Made by a program: the position numbers and the translations under genes
Notes under the pieces: generated by a model
Databases searched by the model: none
Told to the model about the DNA's origin: nothing
Seen by the model: the letters and a program-made list of their open reading frames with translations, nothing else
Source of the DNA: Lichenicoccus sp963693035
GTDB taxonomy: Bacteria > Pseudomonadota > Alphaproteobacteria > Acetobacterales > Acetobacteraceae
Direction of reading: 5' to 3'
DNA length: 64,000 bases
Assembly (NCBI GenBank): GCA_963693035.2
Contig: CAXMMQ010000006.1
Coordinates: 682,001-746,000, forward strand
Part shown: piece after piece, positions 46,002-55,356 of the stretch
How positions within the stretch are numbered: the stretch's first letter is position 1
How the letters are laid out: every line of letters begins with the position of its first letter

Positions 46002-47945
46002 TTACTGCTGCGCAGGCTGCTGGCGTGCCTTCCATGCCGCCACCAGGGCAGCGTAGCGGGTCGCCATCATGTCGACCGCCGCATCGTCGGTGATCTCGTT
46101 CGCCAGCCACTGCCGCGCCGGATCCATGAAGATGGTGCGCCCGATTGCAAAACCCTTCACCCACGGCGTCGCCGCCGAGGCATGGAACGCCTCGATAAGC
46201 TGGTCGGCCGGCGCCTCCAGCCCTAGCAGCACGATGCCGCGGCAGAGCGGGTCGCGCGCCTCGATCACCGCGCCGATCGCCTGCCAAGTGGCGCCGTCGC
46301 GCTGCGGCTCCAGCTTCCACCAGTCCGGCCGGATGCCAATGTCGTAGAGCCGGTTCATCACCCTGGGCAGGGTGTCGTGCGTCAACGGACCGTGCTTGCC
46401 GGCGATGATCTCGACCAGCAGGTCGCGGTTCTGCCGGCGGCAGGCATCCTGGGCGCGCAGCAGCTCGCGCTCCTGGCGCAGCCGCAGCGCCTCGTCATCG
46501 TTCGGATGGTAGAAGCACAGGCACTTCACCACCTGGTCCAGCGGCCACTCCGAGAGCTGCGCACCGAGCGAGCCGCCATTCTCGAAGTCGAGCGGGCGCG
46601 AGCCGGTTAGCTCGATCGGGCGCGCCACCCACAACCCCGCATGCGATGCCGCGAACAACGCCTCGCGGCCGTAGCGGCCATCGAGGAACATCCCATAGCC
46701 GGGACGGCCCTCCGCTACCCGCGCGGCGGCACGTACCGCGAGCCGCTTGAAGTCGGAGATGCGCGAGAACGGCGCATCCAACGAGCGGGCAACATCCTCG
46801 AGCTGCAGGCGATGATCGCAGGCCAGCGCCATGATCGGCGTCGGCTGCACCCGGCGCGTGGTGGCCCAGTGGATGTGGTTCAGCTCGACGTCGTGGCGCA
46901 GCGCGTGCTGCCCGGAGCCGTGCTGCAGGAAATGCTGCAGCTCCGGGAAGGTCGGGATCTCCGGCGAGCACAGCAGGCGCGAAACGGCAAAGGCGCCGCT
47001 GGCATTGGCATAGGCGCAGCAGGTCCCGAGAGGTTCGCCACGCAGCCAGCCGCGCAGGAAGCCCGACATGAAGGCGTCGCCGGCACCGAGCGTGTTGTAC
47101 ACCTCGACCGGGAATCCCTGGCCCTTGATGCCGTCCTCGATGCTGTCCGGGATCGCGCCGGGGAATACCACGCAGCCCATCGGACCGCGCTTGCAGACGA
47201 TGGTGGCGGCGGGAGCGGCCCGGCGCACGGCGCGGATCGCATCCAGCGTGTCCTCGCGGCCGCCTGCGATGTGCAGCTCCTCCTCGGTGCCGACGATGAG
47301 GTCGCATTCGGGCAGGATGTCCATCAGGTGCGCGGTCACCGTCTCCGAGCGGATGTAGCGGCTCTCGCCGGCGCCGTGCCCGGCCAGGCCCCACAGGTTC
47401 GGCCGATAGTCGACATCGAACACCACGCGGCCGCCGGCCTCGCGCACGATACGCATGGCCCGGCGCTGGGCGGCGGCGGAATGCGGCTTGGAGAAATGGG
47501 TACCGGTGACGACGACGGACTCCGTGCGCGCCAGCAAGGCGGCATCGATGTCGATCTCGTCGAGCGCGGCGTCGGCACAATCGGTGCGGTAGAAGATGAT
47601 GGGAAAGCTGTTGCTGTCGAGCACGCCGAGGATGGCGAGTGCGGTCAATCGTTCGGGGTCGGTATGAACGCCGGCGACGTCGACGCCCTCGCGCTGCATT
47701 TGCTCGCGTATGAAGCGGCCCAGATGCTCGTCGCCGACGCGGGTGATGATAGCCGAACGCAGGCCGAGCCGCGCGGTGCCGATGGCGATGTTGGCGGGAC
47801 AGCCGCCGACTGCCTTGCTGAAGCTCGCCATGTCCTCGAGGCGGGCGCCTATCTGCTGCCCATACAGGTCAACGGAAGAGCGCCCGATGGTAACGAGATC
47901 GAGCCTGTTCGCCGGCGCTTGGCCGGTCGCTGCTGCTGGGACCAT
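46002..47945 (-). CDS. iolC: 5-dehydro-2-deoxygluconokinase fused to a DUF2090 aldolase-like domain
   Basis: A 647-residue two-domain protein. Residues 1 to about 325 are a PfkB-family kinase (IGRSSVDLYGQQIG, AVGGCPANIAIG, NTLGAGDAFMSGF with the catalytic Asp) phosphorylating 2-deoxy-5-keto-gluconate. The rest is DUF2090 (ALACDHRLQLEDVA, PDWWKLEPQRD, KGFAIGRTIFMDPARQWL), taken in proteobacteria to replace the separate IolJ aldolase that yields malonate semialdehyde and dihydroxyacetone phosphate. The fusion is common in proteobacteria. First gene of the operon, with GGGGAGG before its ATG and operator-like palindromes upstream. Confidence 0.95.
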   Translation of the reverse strand: MVPAAATGQAPANRLDLVTIGRSSVDLYGQQIGARLEDMASFSKAVGGCPANIAIGTARLGLRSAIITRVGDEHLGRFIREQMQREGVDVAGVHTDPERLTALAILGVLDSNSFPIIFYRTDCADAALDEIDIDAALLARTESVVVTGTHFSKPHSAAAQRRAMRIVREAGGRVVFDVDYRPNLWGLAGHGAGESRYIRSETVTAHLMDILPECDLIVGTEEELHIAGGREDTLDAIRAVRRAAPAATIVCKRGPMGCVVFPGAIPDSIEDGIKGQGFPVEVYNTLGAGDAFMSGFLRGWLRGEPLGTCCAYANASGAFAVSRLLCSPEIPTFPELQHFLQHGSGQHALRHDVELNHIHWATTRRVQPTPIMALACDHRLQLEDVARSLDAPFSRISDFKRLAVRAAARVAEGRPGYGMFLDGRYGREALFAASHAGLWVARPIELTGSRPLDFENGGSLGAQLSEWPLDQVVKCLCFYHPNDDEALRLRQERELLRAQDACRRQNRDLLVEIIAGKHGPLTHDTLPRVMNRLYDIGIRPDWWKLEPQRDGATWQAIGAVIEARDPLCRGIVLLGLEAPADQLIEAFHASAATPWVKGFAIGRTIFMDPARQWLANEITDDAAVDMMATRYAALVAAWKARQQPAQQ

Positions 47946-47968
47946 GGTGGCCTCCCCTGCCTGCTACC

Positions 47969-48014
47969 ATGATCGTCCTATTCCATATTCGCGTCAATAT
48001 GGAACGGAAGTTCC
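47969..48014 (-). promoter_or_regulatory. iol operon promoter with IolR-type operator palindromes
   Basis: On the minus strand TTGACG (complement of 47992-47997), a 17-nt spacer and GATCAT (complement of 47969-47974) give a plausible promoter about 25 nt before iolC. TTCCATATT (47981-47989) and AATATGGAA (47996-48004) form a perfect inverted repeat overlapping the minus-35 and spacer. GGAA-CGGAAG-TTCC (48001-48014) matches the GGAA-N6-TTCC palindrome described for the RpiR-type IolR of Sinorhizobium. An iolR gene is present at 54458. Confidence 0.72.
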
Positions 48015-48181
48015 CCCGGGTGATAGGCTGTCTGAATTAGACGACGGGTCAGAATCGCAAACGCCGGCCCGGCCGTCCCACACGCGGGGATGGCTGGCAC
48101 CGGTGTCGGCAAGATATCAACTGCGGAGCAGCGTGCGGAGGACGTGGCCCCGCAGGCAGATGACTTGGAGCCCGCCCGGAT

Positions 48182-48406
48182 CTAGCGTGCGTAGTCGCCT
48201 GCGGCGATCGAGGCGATGTCCGCGCGGCCGATGCCGAGGTCGAGAAGCTGGCGATCCGTGTAGCTCTCGAGCTCGCGGCGGATCCGGGCGCGCTCGGTCT
48301 GCTGGACCCGGAAGGCGCGGTAGCGCTGCATCAGGAATGCAAGTGCGCTGGTGCCGGAGGCCGGCGTGCCGAAGGACGCCATCGAATGTGCATGTGAGTT
48401 GGTCAT
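48182..48406 (-). CDS. small DUF1127 protein
   Basis: A 74-residue protein whose C-terminal half is a DUF1127 (YjiS-like) domain: RARIRRELESYTDRQLLDLGIGRADI. Such small Arg-rich proteins are common in alphaproteobacteria and some are implicated in RNA turnover or phosphate and polysaccharide control, but the role here is unknown. The ATG at 48406 has GGAG upstream and removes an 11-residue extension. It is divergent from the broken LacI-type gene. Confidence 0.85.
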   Translation of the reverse strand: MTNSHAHSMASFGTPASGTSALAFLMQRYRAFRVQQTERARIRRELESYTDRQLLDLGIGRADIASIAAGDYAR

Positions 48407-48530
48407 GGTCTTAACTCCGTTGCGGTCAATCTTGTGCAACGCAACATCGGAGTCTCGATCGGGTTTTGCAAGGGGATTGTGCGCCGCACAAAAAGTTCAT
48501 GTTGCTGTCATCTGACCGTCTCGCGAGGGC

Positions 48531-49573
48531 TTGAGCGCGCGTCGTCTGACCATCACCGACCTCGCCCGCGAGGCCGACGTCTCCGTCTCCACCGTCGATC
48601 GGGTGTTGAACGGCCGCCTGCCGGTGCATCCGGAGACGGCGGCGCGTGTGCTGGCGGCGGCCGACCGGATCGGCTTCTATGCCGCCGGACTGATCCGGCA
48701 GCGGCTCGAGGCGCAGGCTCCGGTTCGGCGCCTCGGCTTCGTGCTGCGGCAGCGCAGTGCCCCGTTCTACCAGGCGCTCGGGACGGCGCTGCGCGATGCG
48801 GTGTTGGACAATCGCGCGATGCGCGGCCAGCCGGTCATCGAGTACCTGGACGACCTCACGCCCACCGCCGTGGCCGCGGCCCTCCCGCGCATCGACAGCC
48901 AGTCCGACGCGCTGGCGCTGGTCGCCGCCGACCATGCCCATGTCACCCAGAGGATCGACGAGCTGCACGGCCGCGGAGTTCGGTGCTTTGCGCTGCTGTC
49001 GGACCTGACCGCAACCTCGCGCGCCGGCTATGCCGGGCTCGACAGCCGCAAGGCGGGCCGCTTCGCCGGCTGGGCGGTCAGCCGGCTCGCGCGCGCTCCC
49101 GGCCCGCTCGCGATCATGCTCGGCAGCCATCGCTACCTCGGGCACGAGCTGTGCGAGCTCGGCTACCGCTCCTATTTCCGCGAGACCGGGAGTGGGTTTC
49201 ATGTGCTCGAGGCCCTGGTTAGTCTCGAGGAGCCGCGCCTTGCCTTTGAGGCCACCGCCGACCTGCTGCGCCGGGTGCCGGACCTGGTCGGGCTCTATGT
49301 CGCCGGCGGCGGCATCGCGGGCGTGATCGGGATGCTGCGCAAAAGGGTGCAGGCCGGGGGGAGGCGCCGATCGTCACCATCTGCAACGAGCTGACCGAGG
49401 TGACGCGCGCGGCACTGATCGACGAGGTCGTCGACATGGCCATCGCGCATCCGCCCGAGCGCATCGCCGGCGGCCTGGTCGAGGCCATGGTCCGCTCGAT
49501 CGGCCGGCCGCCGCCGGACACGCCGGCGCAGGTCATGCTGCCGTTCGAGCTGTATACGCCGGAAAATCTGTAG
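48531..49573 (+). pseudogene. LacI-family transcriptional regulator, frameshifted
   Basis: The N-terminal helix-turn-helix is intact (LTITDLAREADVSVSTVDRVLNGR) and the periplasmic-binding-like sensor runs to GGIAGVIGMLRK. The frame then diverges after the G-run near 49356-49361 and ends early at 49394. In the next frame the expected C-terminus continues (EAPIVTICNELTEVTRAALI through PFELYTPENL) to a stop at 49571-49573. Adding one G to the run of six restores a full-length protein of about 345 residues. Either a natural inactivating slip or an assembly error. TTG at 48531 is the only usable start. What it regulated is unknown; the layout resembles sugar-responsive regulators. Confidence 0.85.
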
Positions 49574-49667
49574 CACCTGGTCTCTGGGCGAGGTGTCCGA
49601 CCATACTCGGCTTGCGACACAGCCCGCCGCCTAAGACGCACGAGTCTCCGCACGACGAGGATCGACG

Positions 49668-50177
49668 ATGTCAAACGCGAAAATCCGGAACGTGGTCAAT
49701 GTCGATGAAATCGAGGAAGAAGCAGTCACCGCACCCGACGGATGGATCAGCTTCTTCAAGCCTCTGACCCCCGCGCTCCCGCGCATGGGACATCTCGGCA
49801 TGAACCTGAGCCGGGTGCCTCCCGGGCAAAGCGCCTGCCCCTTCCACACCCACCAGATCGAGGATGAGGTCTTCTTCGTCATCTCGGGCCGCGGCTTATT
49901 TCGTTACGGCGACCGCGTTGTGGAGATCCGTGCTGGCGACACTGTTTCATGTCCAGCCGGCACCGGCATCGGCCACCAGATCGCCAATCCTTTCGATGCA
50001 GACCTCGTCTATCTCGCCATCGGGATGAACGACCCGAATGAAGTCGCGACCTATCCCGACAGCGGCCAGATCATGGTGCGTGGCCTGAAGCAGAGGGGCT
50101 TTCTGGCGGCTGCCGATTATTTCGAGGGGCAGCCTGCGCCATGTCCGATCCTGACAATGCCGGTCGAGGCACGGTGA
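49668..50177 (+). CDS. cupin domain protein
   Basis: A 169-residue single-domain cupin. Motif 1 is seen as CPFHTHQIEDEVFFVISGRG (two His, one Glu for metal) and motif 2 as DTVSCPAGTGIGHQIANPFD (one His). Such proteins are often small metal-dependent isomerases, lyases or sugar-binding proteins. GAGG precedes the ATG. It stands alone between the broken LacI-type gene and the convergent esterase gene, so no pathway can be assigned. Confidence 0.85.
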   Translation: MSNAKIRNVVNVDEIEEEAVTAPDGWISFFKPLTPALPRMGHLGMNLSRVPPGQSACPFHTHQIEDEVFFVISGRGLFRYGDRVVEIRAGDTVSCPAGTGIGHQIANPFDADLVYLAIGMNDPNEVATYPDSGQIMVRGLKQRGFLAAADYFEGQPAPCPILTMPVEAR

Positions 50178-50187
50178 CGGATACGGA

Positions 50188-52284
50188 CTAAACGATGATC
50201 GAATGGTCGTGCCCGGCAGCACCGGCGAGCGACGCAGCGCCGGTGACGTTGGCAAGATCGAAGACGTGGTCGGTCGCCAAGGTGAATCCGATACCTGCGG
50301 TGGCCGCGGACGGCGTCACCAGCAGGTAGGTGCTGCCGCCATGCTGGAACGCCACCGACATGTTGGCCGGGCTGGCGAGGTCGTCGAGAATGTTTCCGGC
50401 AGCGGCTATCAGTTGCGCGAGGCTCGCCGTGGCGGCGGCCGGTCCGGCAAAGCTCAGGATGCCGGAGGCGGCCGTCGCGGTGAGACCGGTTTTGCCGGTT
50501 CCGTCGATGCCGCTGCCGAAACTGCCGGTGGCAGCCGTGATCGCAACCGCGCTTGAGCCGCCGGCCAGGAACTGCATCATGTCGGAGACCGTCGAGCCGA
50601 TCCCGGTCAGGAAGTCGTCCACCGTCACCACGTTGCCGCTGCCATACACGGCGTCGGCGTCGTTCACGACCGAGACCGTGTCGGAAGCGGAATGTGATCC
50701 CAGCACCACCGGCTGCGTGGTCGACGCGTTGATGCTGACCGCGGCGCCGGACGCAGCGGTCGGAAACAAGGCCGCATCGAGCACGCTGACACCGAATGAC
50801 CCGTCGCCGTTCCCCGAGGCGAGCAGGAAGTTCGTCACCGGCGTCGCATCGCGCGCAGTCGCCTCGGGTGACTGGGTGAAGTCGGCGAGCACCTGCGCGG
50901 GCGTGAGGGCGCCGGAGCTGAGGTCTGCCGTCCAACCCTGTGCGCCGGCGGCGTCGGCGGCTCGGCCCAGCACCTGCTGGTAGAGCTTGTCGACGAAAAC
51001 AAGGTTCGCCGCCGAGCCTGCGCCGGCCGCGGTGCCGTAGATCCCCTCGCCTTCCGGAGACGCCAGGAAATCGCCTGCGATCGCGGTCAGCGACAGGCTG
51101 CCCTGCAGGTCGTTCACCCAGCCCTGCAGGCCGCCCGCGTCGGGCACACGGCCTAGCGCGGTGTAGAGCCGGACGATCGGCGCCACATCGGTCTGGGCTT
51201 CCGCCGAGGTCGCGAACGCGTAGTCGACCTGCTGATACGTCAGCGCCCCGCTGGATATCGCAGCGTCCCATCCTGCCAGTCCGGCCGCGTCAGGCGCGCG
51301 CTGGAGAATGTTCGCATAGAACCGGGTGACGATCGCGGCGACGCCGCCGGTGTTCAAATCCTGTTCGGCCGCGGTCGCGATCGCCTGGTGTCCGGTCTCG
51401 GTCGGATGCAGATGGTCCCAGAACAGGTTCTGGTCCTGCTGCGCCACGTTGGTCGAGGACAGCGTACCGCTTGCGGCGCTGGTATAGCTGCCGCTCCACA
51501 CCGGTGTGGTCGCATTGGACAGGCCGTAGGCGGCGGGGTCGGCCACCGCAGCGTCGATGAGCCCGTAGGCATCGACGACATGCGCGTCGAGACCGACGAT
51601 CGCGGCGAGTTGCGCGCTCAGGGCCGAGTTGTAGTCGCTGGCGAGCCCCGAGGCTTCGGCATCGACGGCGGCGGACGGGGTGCCGGTCCCGGTCGCCTGG
51701 CCGTCCATCACGCTCGGGGTCTTGCCGAGATCGGGAATACCCAGCACGAGCAGGTTCCTCGCCCCGTCGCCGACAAGTTGCCGGACGAAGCCGATCTCGT
51801 TGGCGACAGCGGCCGCGACATCCGTCACCTGTTGCTGCGCGGTGAGCGCAGTATCAGCGATGATGTCGAGCAGGTCGTTGGATCCGATCGAGATAGTGTA
51901 GAGCGCGTTCGCCGGCGGGCTCGAAACCTTCGCCTGAAACTGCGTGAGCTGGGCTGGAAGCGAGATCGCCTGCACGCCGGGATCGCTGGCATTCTGCGGC
52001 GTGGGCCCGGTCTCGGCGCCGCCATAGGCGAAGTCGTTCCCGGTCGCCAGGCTGGGCGCCAGGGTGCCGAGGCCGAGCGCCACCGAAAGATCCTGCACCC
52101 AGGTCGGCCCGTTGCTGAACACGGTGCCGGCGAGGAGGCCGTACTGCTCCTGCGCATAGGGCGGCGAGACCGGCGTCGGCTCGACGGCGGCGGTCAGCAT
52201 GGAAAGGTTGCCGGCATCCGACAGGCTGTCGCCGAACGCATAGATGGCGCTGTAGCTGGGCAGCGGAAGCTCGGATCCGGCCAT
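50188..52284 (-). CDS. SGNH/GDSL esterase with C-terminal DUF4214 repeats
   Basis: A 698-residue protein. Residues 1 to about 320 form a GDSL lipase/esterase: block I AFGDSLSDAGN, block II NDFAYGGA, block III SIGSNDLLD and block V WDHLHPTETGHQ (catalytic Asp and His). Two DUF4214 segments follow (RFYANILQRAPDAAGLAGW and LYQQVLGRAADAAGAQGW), then a Gly/Ala/Ser-rich C-terminal region of about 200 residues ending HDHSIIV. There is no N-terminal signal peptide or autotransporter barrel; DUF4214 and an unusual C-terminus suggest type I secretion. It may act on extracellular esters, such as acylated polysaccharide, but this is inference. Confidence 0.87.
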   Translation of the reverse strand: MAGSELPLPSYSAIYAFGDSLSDAGNLSMLTAAVEPTPVSPPYAQEQYGLLAGTVFSNGPTWVQDLSVALGLGTLAPSLATGNDFAYGGAETGPTPQNASDPGVQAISLPAQLTQFQAKVSSPPANALYTISIGSNDLLDIIADTALTAQQQVTDVAAAVANEIGFVRQLVGDGARNLLVLGIPDLGKTPSVMDGQATGTGTPSAAVDAEASGLASDYNSALSAQLAAIVGLDAHVVDAYGLIDAAVADPAAYGLSNATTPVWSGSYTSAASGTLSSTNVAQQDQNLFWDHLHPTETGHQAIATAAEQDLNTGGVAAIVTRFYANILQRAPDAAGLAGWDAAISSGALTYQQVDYAFATSAEAQTDVAPIVRLYTALGRVPDAGGLQGWVNDLQGSLSLTAIAGDFLASPEGEGIYGTAAGAGSAANLVFVDKLYQQVLGRAADAAGAQGWTADLSSGALTPAQVLADFTQSPEATARDATPVTNFLLASGNGDGSFGVSVLDAALFPTAASGAAVSINASTTQPVVLGSHSASDTVSVVNDADAVYGSGNVVTVDDFLTGIGSTVSDMMQFLAGGSSAVAITAATGSFGSGIDGTGKTGLTATAASGILSFAGPAAATASLAQLIAAAGNILDDLASPANMSVAFQHGGSTYLLVTPSAATAGIGFTLATDHVFDLANVTGAASLAGAAGHDHSIIV

Positions 52285-52389
52285 CGTTCCCTCGTGGGCT
52301 GCGGCTTCGATTTCTTGCTCGCATCATGCTCACCCGGAAGCTGTCGTGACAAGCCGGCCCGATAACCTGCTTGCCGCTTCAACAGCCTG

Positions 52390-53466
52390 TCAGGCCAGGC
52401 CGAGCAGCCTGATCAGGCCGAGGCCGAGCAGGCCCAGCAGCAGCAGGGACGCGATGACGACCGCGGCCACGCGACCTCCGGCGCCGGCCACCGCGCGCAG
52501 GTCCGTGCTCAGGCCGAGGGCGGCCATCGACAGCACGGTCAGCGCGCTGGCGATGCCGGCGATGCCGGGCAGCATGCGGGCCGGCAGCACGCCTCCGGCG
52601 CGGGCGGCGGCAAAACCGATGAAGCCGATGATGAACCAGGGCACCAGGCGATGCACCGACAGCCTCGACGAAGGCCGCCTCGCGCCGCCGCCCATCATCG
52701 CGAGGCCGAGCACGACCGGGCCCAGCATCAGCACGCGAACCAGCTTGACCAGCGTGCCGAGCTGCACGGCGGCCGCCCCCATCGGCGCGGCGGCGGCGAG
52801 CACCTGCGGCACCGCATAGACGGTCAGGCCCGCGAGCGCGCCATATTGCGTCGCACTCAGCCGCAGCAGCGGCACCGCCAGGGGCAGTGTCAGCACAACC
52901 GCCACGCCGAGCACCGCGGTGAACGCGATCGACGCCGCGACATCCTCGCCGTCGGCGCCGATCACCGGCGCCACCGCGGCGATCGCAGAGTTGCCGCAGA
53001 TCGAGTTGCCGCAGGCGATCAGCGTCGCCATCCGATGCGGCAGGCCGAACAGCCGGCCGAGGCCGTAGCTGCCGCCGATGGCGAGCGCCACCACGGCAGC
53101 GATGCCGAGCGGCAGTCCAGGACCGCCGGCGAGAATCGCGCCCACATCGAGAGACGCGCCCAGCAGCATGACAGCAATCTCGAGCAGCATCCTGGCGCTG
53201 AGATCGATGCCCGGGATGCAGCCCGCCGGGGTCGACCAGACGCTCCGGACGATTGTGCCGAGCAGGATCGCAAGCACGAGCGCCTCCAGCCAGGTGCGGC
53301 CGAACAGAGATGCCTCGACATGCTGGAGCAGGACCGCCGCCGAGGCGATCCCGATGCAGAGCAGCAGCCCCGGCGCCACCCGTGCTGCCGCCTCCGACAG
53401 GCGCGGGCGGATCTCGCTGCCGGCTTTGTTCAGCCGGACGATCGTTTGCAGTGCTGGCGATTGCAT
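52390..53466 (-). CDS. yeiH: YeiH-family putative sulfate exporter
   Basis: A 358-residue membrane protein with about ten helices, of the UPF0324/YeiH (PSE) family. Hallmarks are LLEIAVMLLGASLDVG, LIACGNSICGNSAIAAVAPVI and LSMAALGLSTDLRAV. It is thought to export sulfate or a related sulfonate product. The ATG at 53466 follows a GGGG stretch; a TTG-started extension to 53511 is less likely. A LysR-type gene lies just upstream on the same strand, recalling the yeiE-yeiH pairing of enterobacteria. Confidence 0.9.
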   Translation of the reverse strand: MQSPALQTIVRLNKAGSEIRPRLSEAAARVAPGLLLCIGIASAAVLLQHVEASLFGRTWLEALVLAILLGTIVRSVWSTPAGCIPGIDLSARMLLEIAVMLLGASLDVGAILAGGPGLPLGIAAVVALAIGGSYGLGRLFGLPHRMATLIACGNSICGNSAIAAVAPVIGADGEDVAASIAFTAVLGVAVVLTLPLAVPLLRLSATQYGALAGLTVYAVPQVLAAAAPMGAAAVQLGTLVKLVRVLMLGPVVLGLAMMGGGARRPSSRLSVHRLVPWFIIGFIGFAAARAGGVLPARMLPGIAGIASALTVLSMAALGLSTDLRAVAGAGGRVAAVVIASLLLLGLLGLGLIRLLGLA

Positions 53467-53562
53467 GACGGGGGCGCCCCTGGGAGAAGAGCAGACCCTG
53501 AGCCAAGGCAATCGATCAATCCAACAGTGTGATCTGATCCGATCGATCGTCGCGAGCGATCG

Positions 53563-54444
53563 TTACTTGTCCAGGATCATGGCAAGCAGCGCCTCCGCCG
53601 CGCGCGAAGGATAGCGCCCGACATGTTGCACGACGCTGAACTCCCGCTCCGGTAGATCCAGCTTCACCTGCTGCAACAGGCCCGCCTCGAGGCTCGACGC
53701 GACAACCGAGGCGGACAGGGCGGTGGCACCCAGGCCGGCCTCGACGGCGGCACGCACGCTCTCGTTCGACGGCAGTTCCAGGACCACCCTGAGCTGGTCC
53801 ACCGAAACCCCGAACCCGGCCAGGGCCGCCTCGAACACCGTGCGGGTTCCGGACCCGGGCTCGCGCAGCACCCAGTCGGTGCCGGTCAGATCGCTGACCT
53901 GGACCCGGCGGGCGGACGTCCACGCATGCAGGCTGCCAACCACGATGACCAGACGGTCGCGCGCCACCGGGCGGCTGGTCAGCGAAGGATCCTCGATGCG
54001 GCCCTCGACGAAGCCGAGATCGGCGTCGCCCCGGTGCACGCTCGCCGCGACCTGCATGGTGTTGCCGACCGCGAGCTGGATGTCGATGCCCGGATGCGCC
54101 CGGCGGTAGGCGACCAGGTGTCGCGGCAGCCAGTAACTCGCGATGGTCTGGCTGGCCTGCACCCTCAGGGTGCCGCGGCTGAGGTCGCCGAGTTCGGCCA
54201 GCACGCGCTCGGCCGCCTCGGCCCGCGCCAGCACGGCCTTCGCCTCGACGAGGAACATCGAGCCCGCCTCGGTCAGGGCGATCCCGCGCCCGACCCGGTG
54301 GAACAGCCGCGTCGCGTGACGGGCTTCGAGAGCGGCGACGGCGGCGCTGACAGCGGACTGGGCGAGGTTCAATTCCTCGGCGGCGCGCGTGACGTGCTGC
54401 CGCTCTGCGACGGCGATGAACACCCGCAACTGCTCCAGGGTCAT
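53563..54444 (-). CDS. LysR-family transcriptional regulator
   Basis: A 293-residue regulator. The winged helix at the N-terminus reads MTLEQLRVFIAVAERQHVTR and the recognition part NLAQSAVSAAVAALEARH; the effector domain follows with FVEGRIEDPSL and GLGATALSASVV. The ATG at 54444 is placed by the HTH; the frame is open upstream to 54762 in shadow of iolR. Its layout resembles YeiE/CysB-type regulators and it probably controls the adjacent yeiH gene. It lies 13 nt after the iolR stop, so may be co-transcribed with iolR. Confidence 0.9.
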   Translation of the reverse strand: MTLEQLRVFIAVAERQHVTRAAEELNLAQSAVSAAVAALEARHATRLFHRVGRGIALTEAGSMFLVEAKAVLARAEAAERVLAELGDLSRGTLRVQASQTIASYWLPRHLVAYRRAHPGIDIQLAVGNTMQVAASVHRGDADLGFVEGRIEDPSLTSRPVARDRLVIVVGSLHAWTSARRVQVSDLTGTDWVLREPGSGTRTVFEAALAGFGVSVDQLRVVLELPSNESVRAAVEAGLGATALSASVVASSLEAGLLQQVKLDLPEREFSVVQHVGRYPSRAAEALLAMILDK

Positions 54445-54457
54445 GATGAAATGGCGG

Positions 54458-55354
54458 TCATGGTCTGTCGCGGGCCGCGCGCTGTTCCATGAGCGCCACC
54501 GAAAGGGCGGTCGCCAAAGCCAGGGTCGCGGACAGCGAACGGAAGCCACCGAGATCGGTCTCGGCGACCTCCATCCAGACCTGGGCGAGCTGGGCGAGCG
54601 GCGAGAACGGGGAGTCGGTGATCGCCACCACCGGAATGCCGGCACTGGCCGCGGCCCGGGCGAGTTCGAGCGTCTCGCTGGCGTAGGGGGTGAAGCTGAC
54701 CGCCAGCACGGCGTCGTCGGCGCCGAGCAGCTCGACCTGGCGCCGCGCCATGCCGCCTGCATGATCGGCGAGTTCGCAGCGCGCGCCCAGCGTGCGCAGC
54801 GCGTAGTTCAGGTACACCACCACCGGATAGACCCGCCGCACGCCGAGCAGGCAGATGGTCCGCGCACCGGCCAGCACATCGACCGCCTGGGCCAGCGCCG
54901 CCTGGTCGATGGTCTGTTCCAGATGGTCGATCGAGACCCGCGCTGCATGCAGGAAGCCGTGCAGCAGGATGGAAGGATCGGCGGCCGCTGCCCCCGCGCC
55001 GGCCCGGTCGTCGGCAAGCGTTTGCAGCCGCTCGCGATAGTCCGGCCAGCGCTGCCGGGCGTGCGCGCGGAACACCGCCTGCAGGTCGGAGAAGCCGGCA
55101 TAGCCCAGGGTCTGCGCGAAACGCACCAGGGTCGAGGGCTGCACGCCGGCCTGGACGGCAAGGTCGGCGACGCGGCCGAAGGCGAGCTCCTGCGGATGCT
55201 CGACCGCGAAATCGGCAACCTGGATCAGCCGCTTCGGCAGCAGCGAGCGCCGGGCCACGATCAGCGCCCGCAGGCTCTTGAAGTCGCGCGGGATCTGGCT
55301 GTCGGCGAGGCCTGGATCGATGGCCTCGTCTTCGCCGGCCACATCCTGGGACAT
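54458..55354 (-). CDS. iolR: RpiR-family regulator, probable inositol repressor IolR
   Basis: A 298-residue regulator with an N-terminal HTH_6 domain (FGRVADLAVQAGVQPSTLVRF) and a C-terminal SIS sugar-phosphate-binding domain (ICLLGVRRVYPVVVYLNYAL and AVSFTPYASETLEL). In rhizobia the RpiR-type IolR represses inositol genes. Here it is divergent from iolG, and matching operator palindromes lie at both the iolG and iolC promoters. The ATG at 55354 with GGAGG 10 nt upstream is favoured over a TTG at 55363. The SIS domain probably binds a pathway intermediate such as a phosphorylated keto-deoxygluconate. Confidence 0.85.
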   Translation of the reverse strand: MSQDVAGEDEAIDPGLADSQIPRDFKSLRALIVARRSLLPKRLIQVADFAVEHPQELAFGRVADLAVQAGVQPSTLVRFAQTLGYAGFSDLQAVFRAHARQRWPDYRERLQTLADDRAGAGAAAADPSILLHGFLHAARVSIDHLEQTIDQAALAQAVDVLAGARTICLLGVRRVYPVVVYLNYALRTLGARCELADHAGGMARRQVELLGADDAVLAVSFTPYASETLELARAAASAGIPVVAITDSPFSPLAQLAQVWMEVAETDLGGFRSLSATLALATALSVALMEQRAARDRP

Positions 55355-55356
55355 CG

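Noticed and set aside
46002..47945. The iolC-DUF2090 fusion as a novel fusion
   Set aside because: This fusion is well known in proteobacteria and needs no special explanation.
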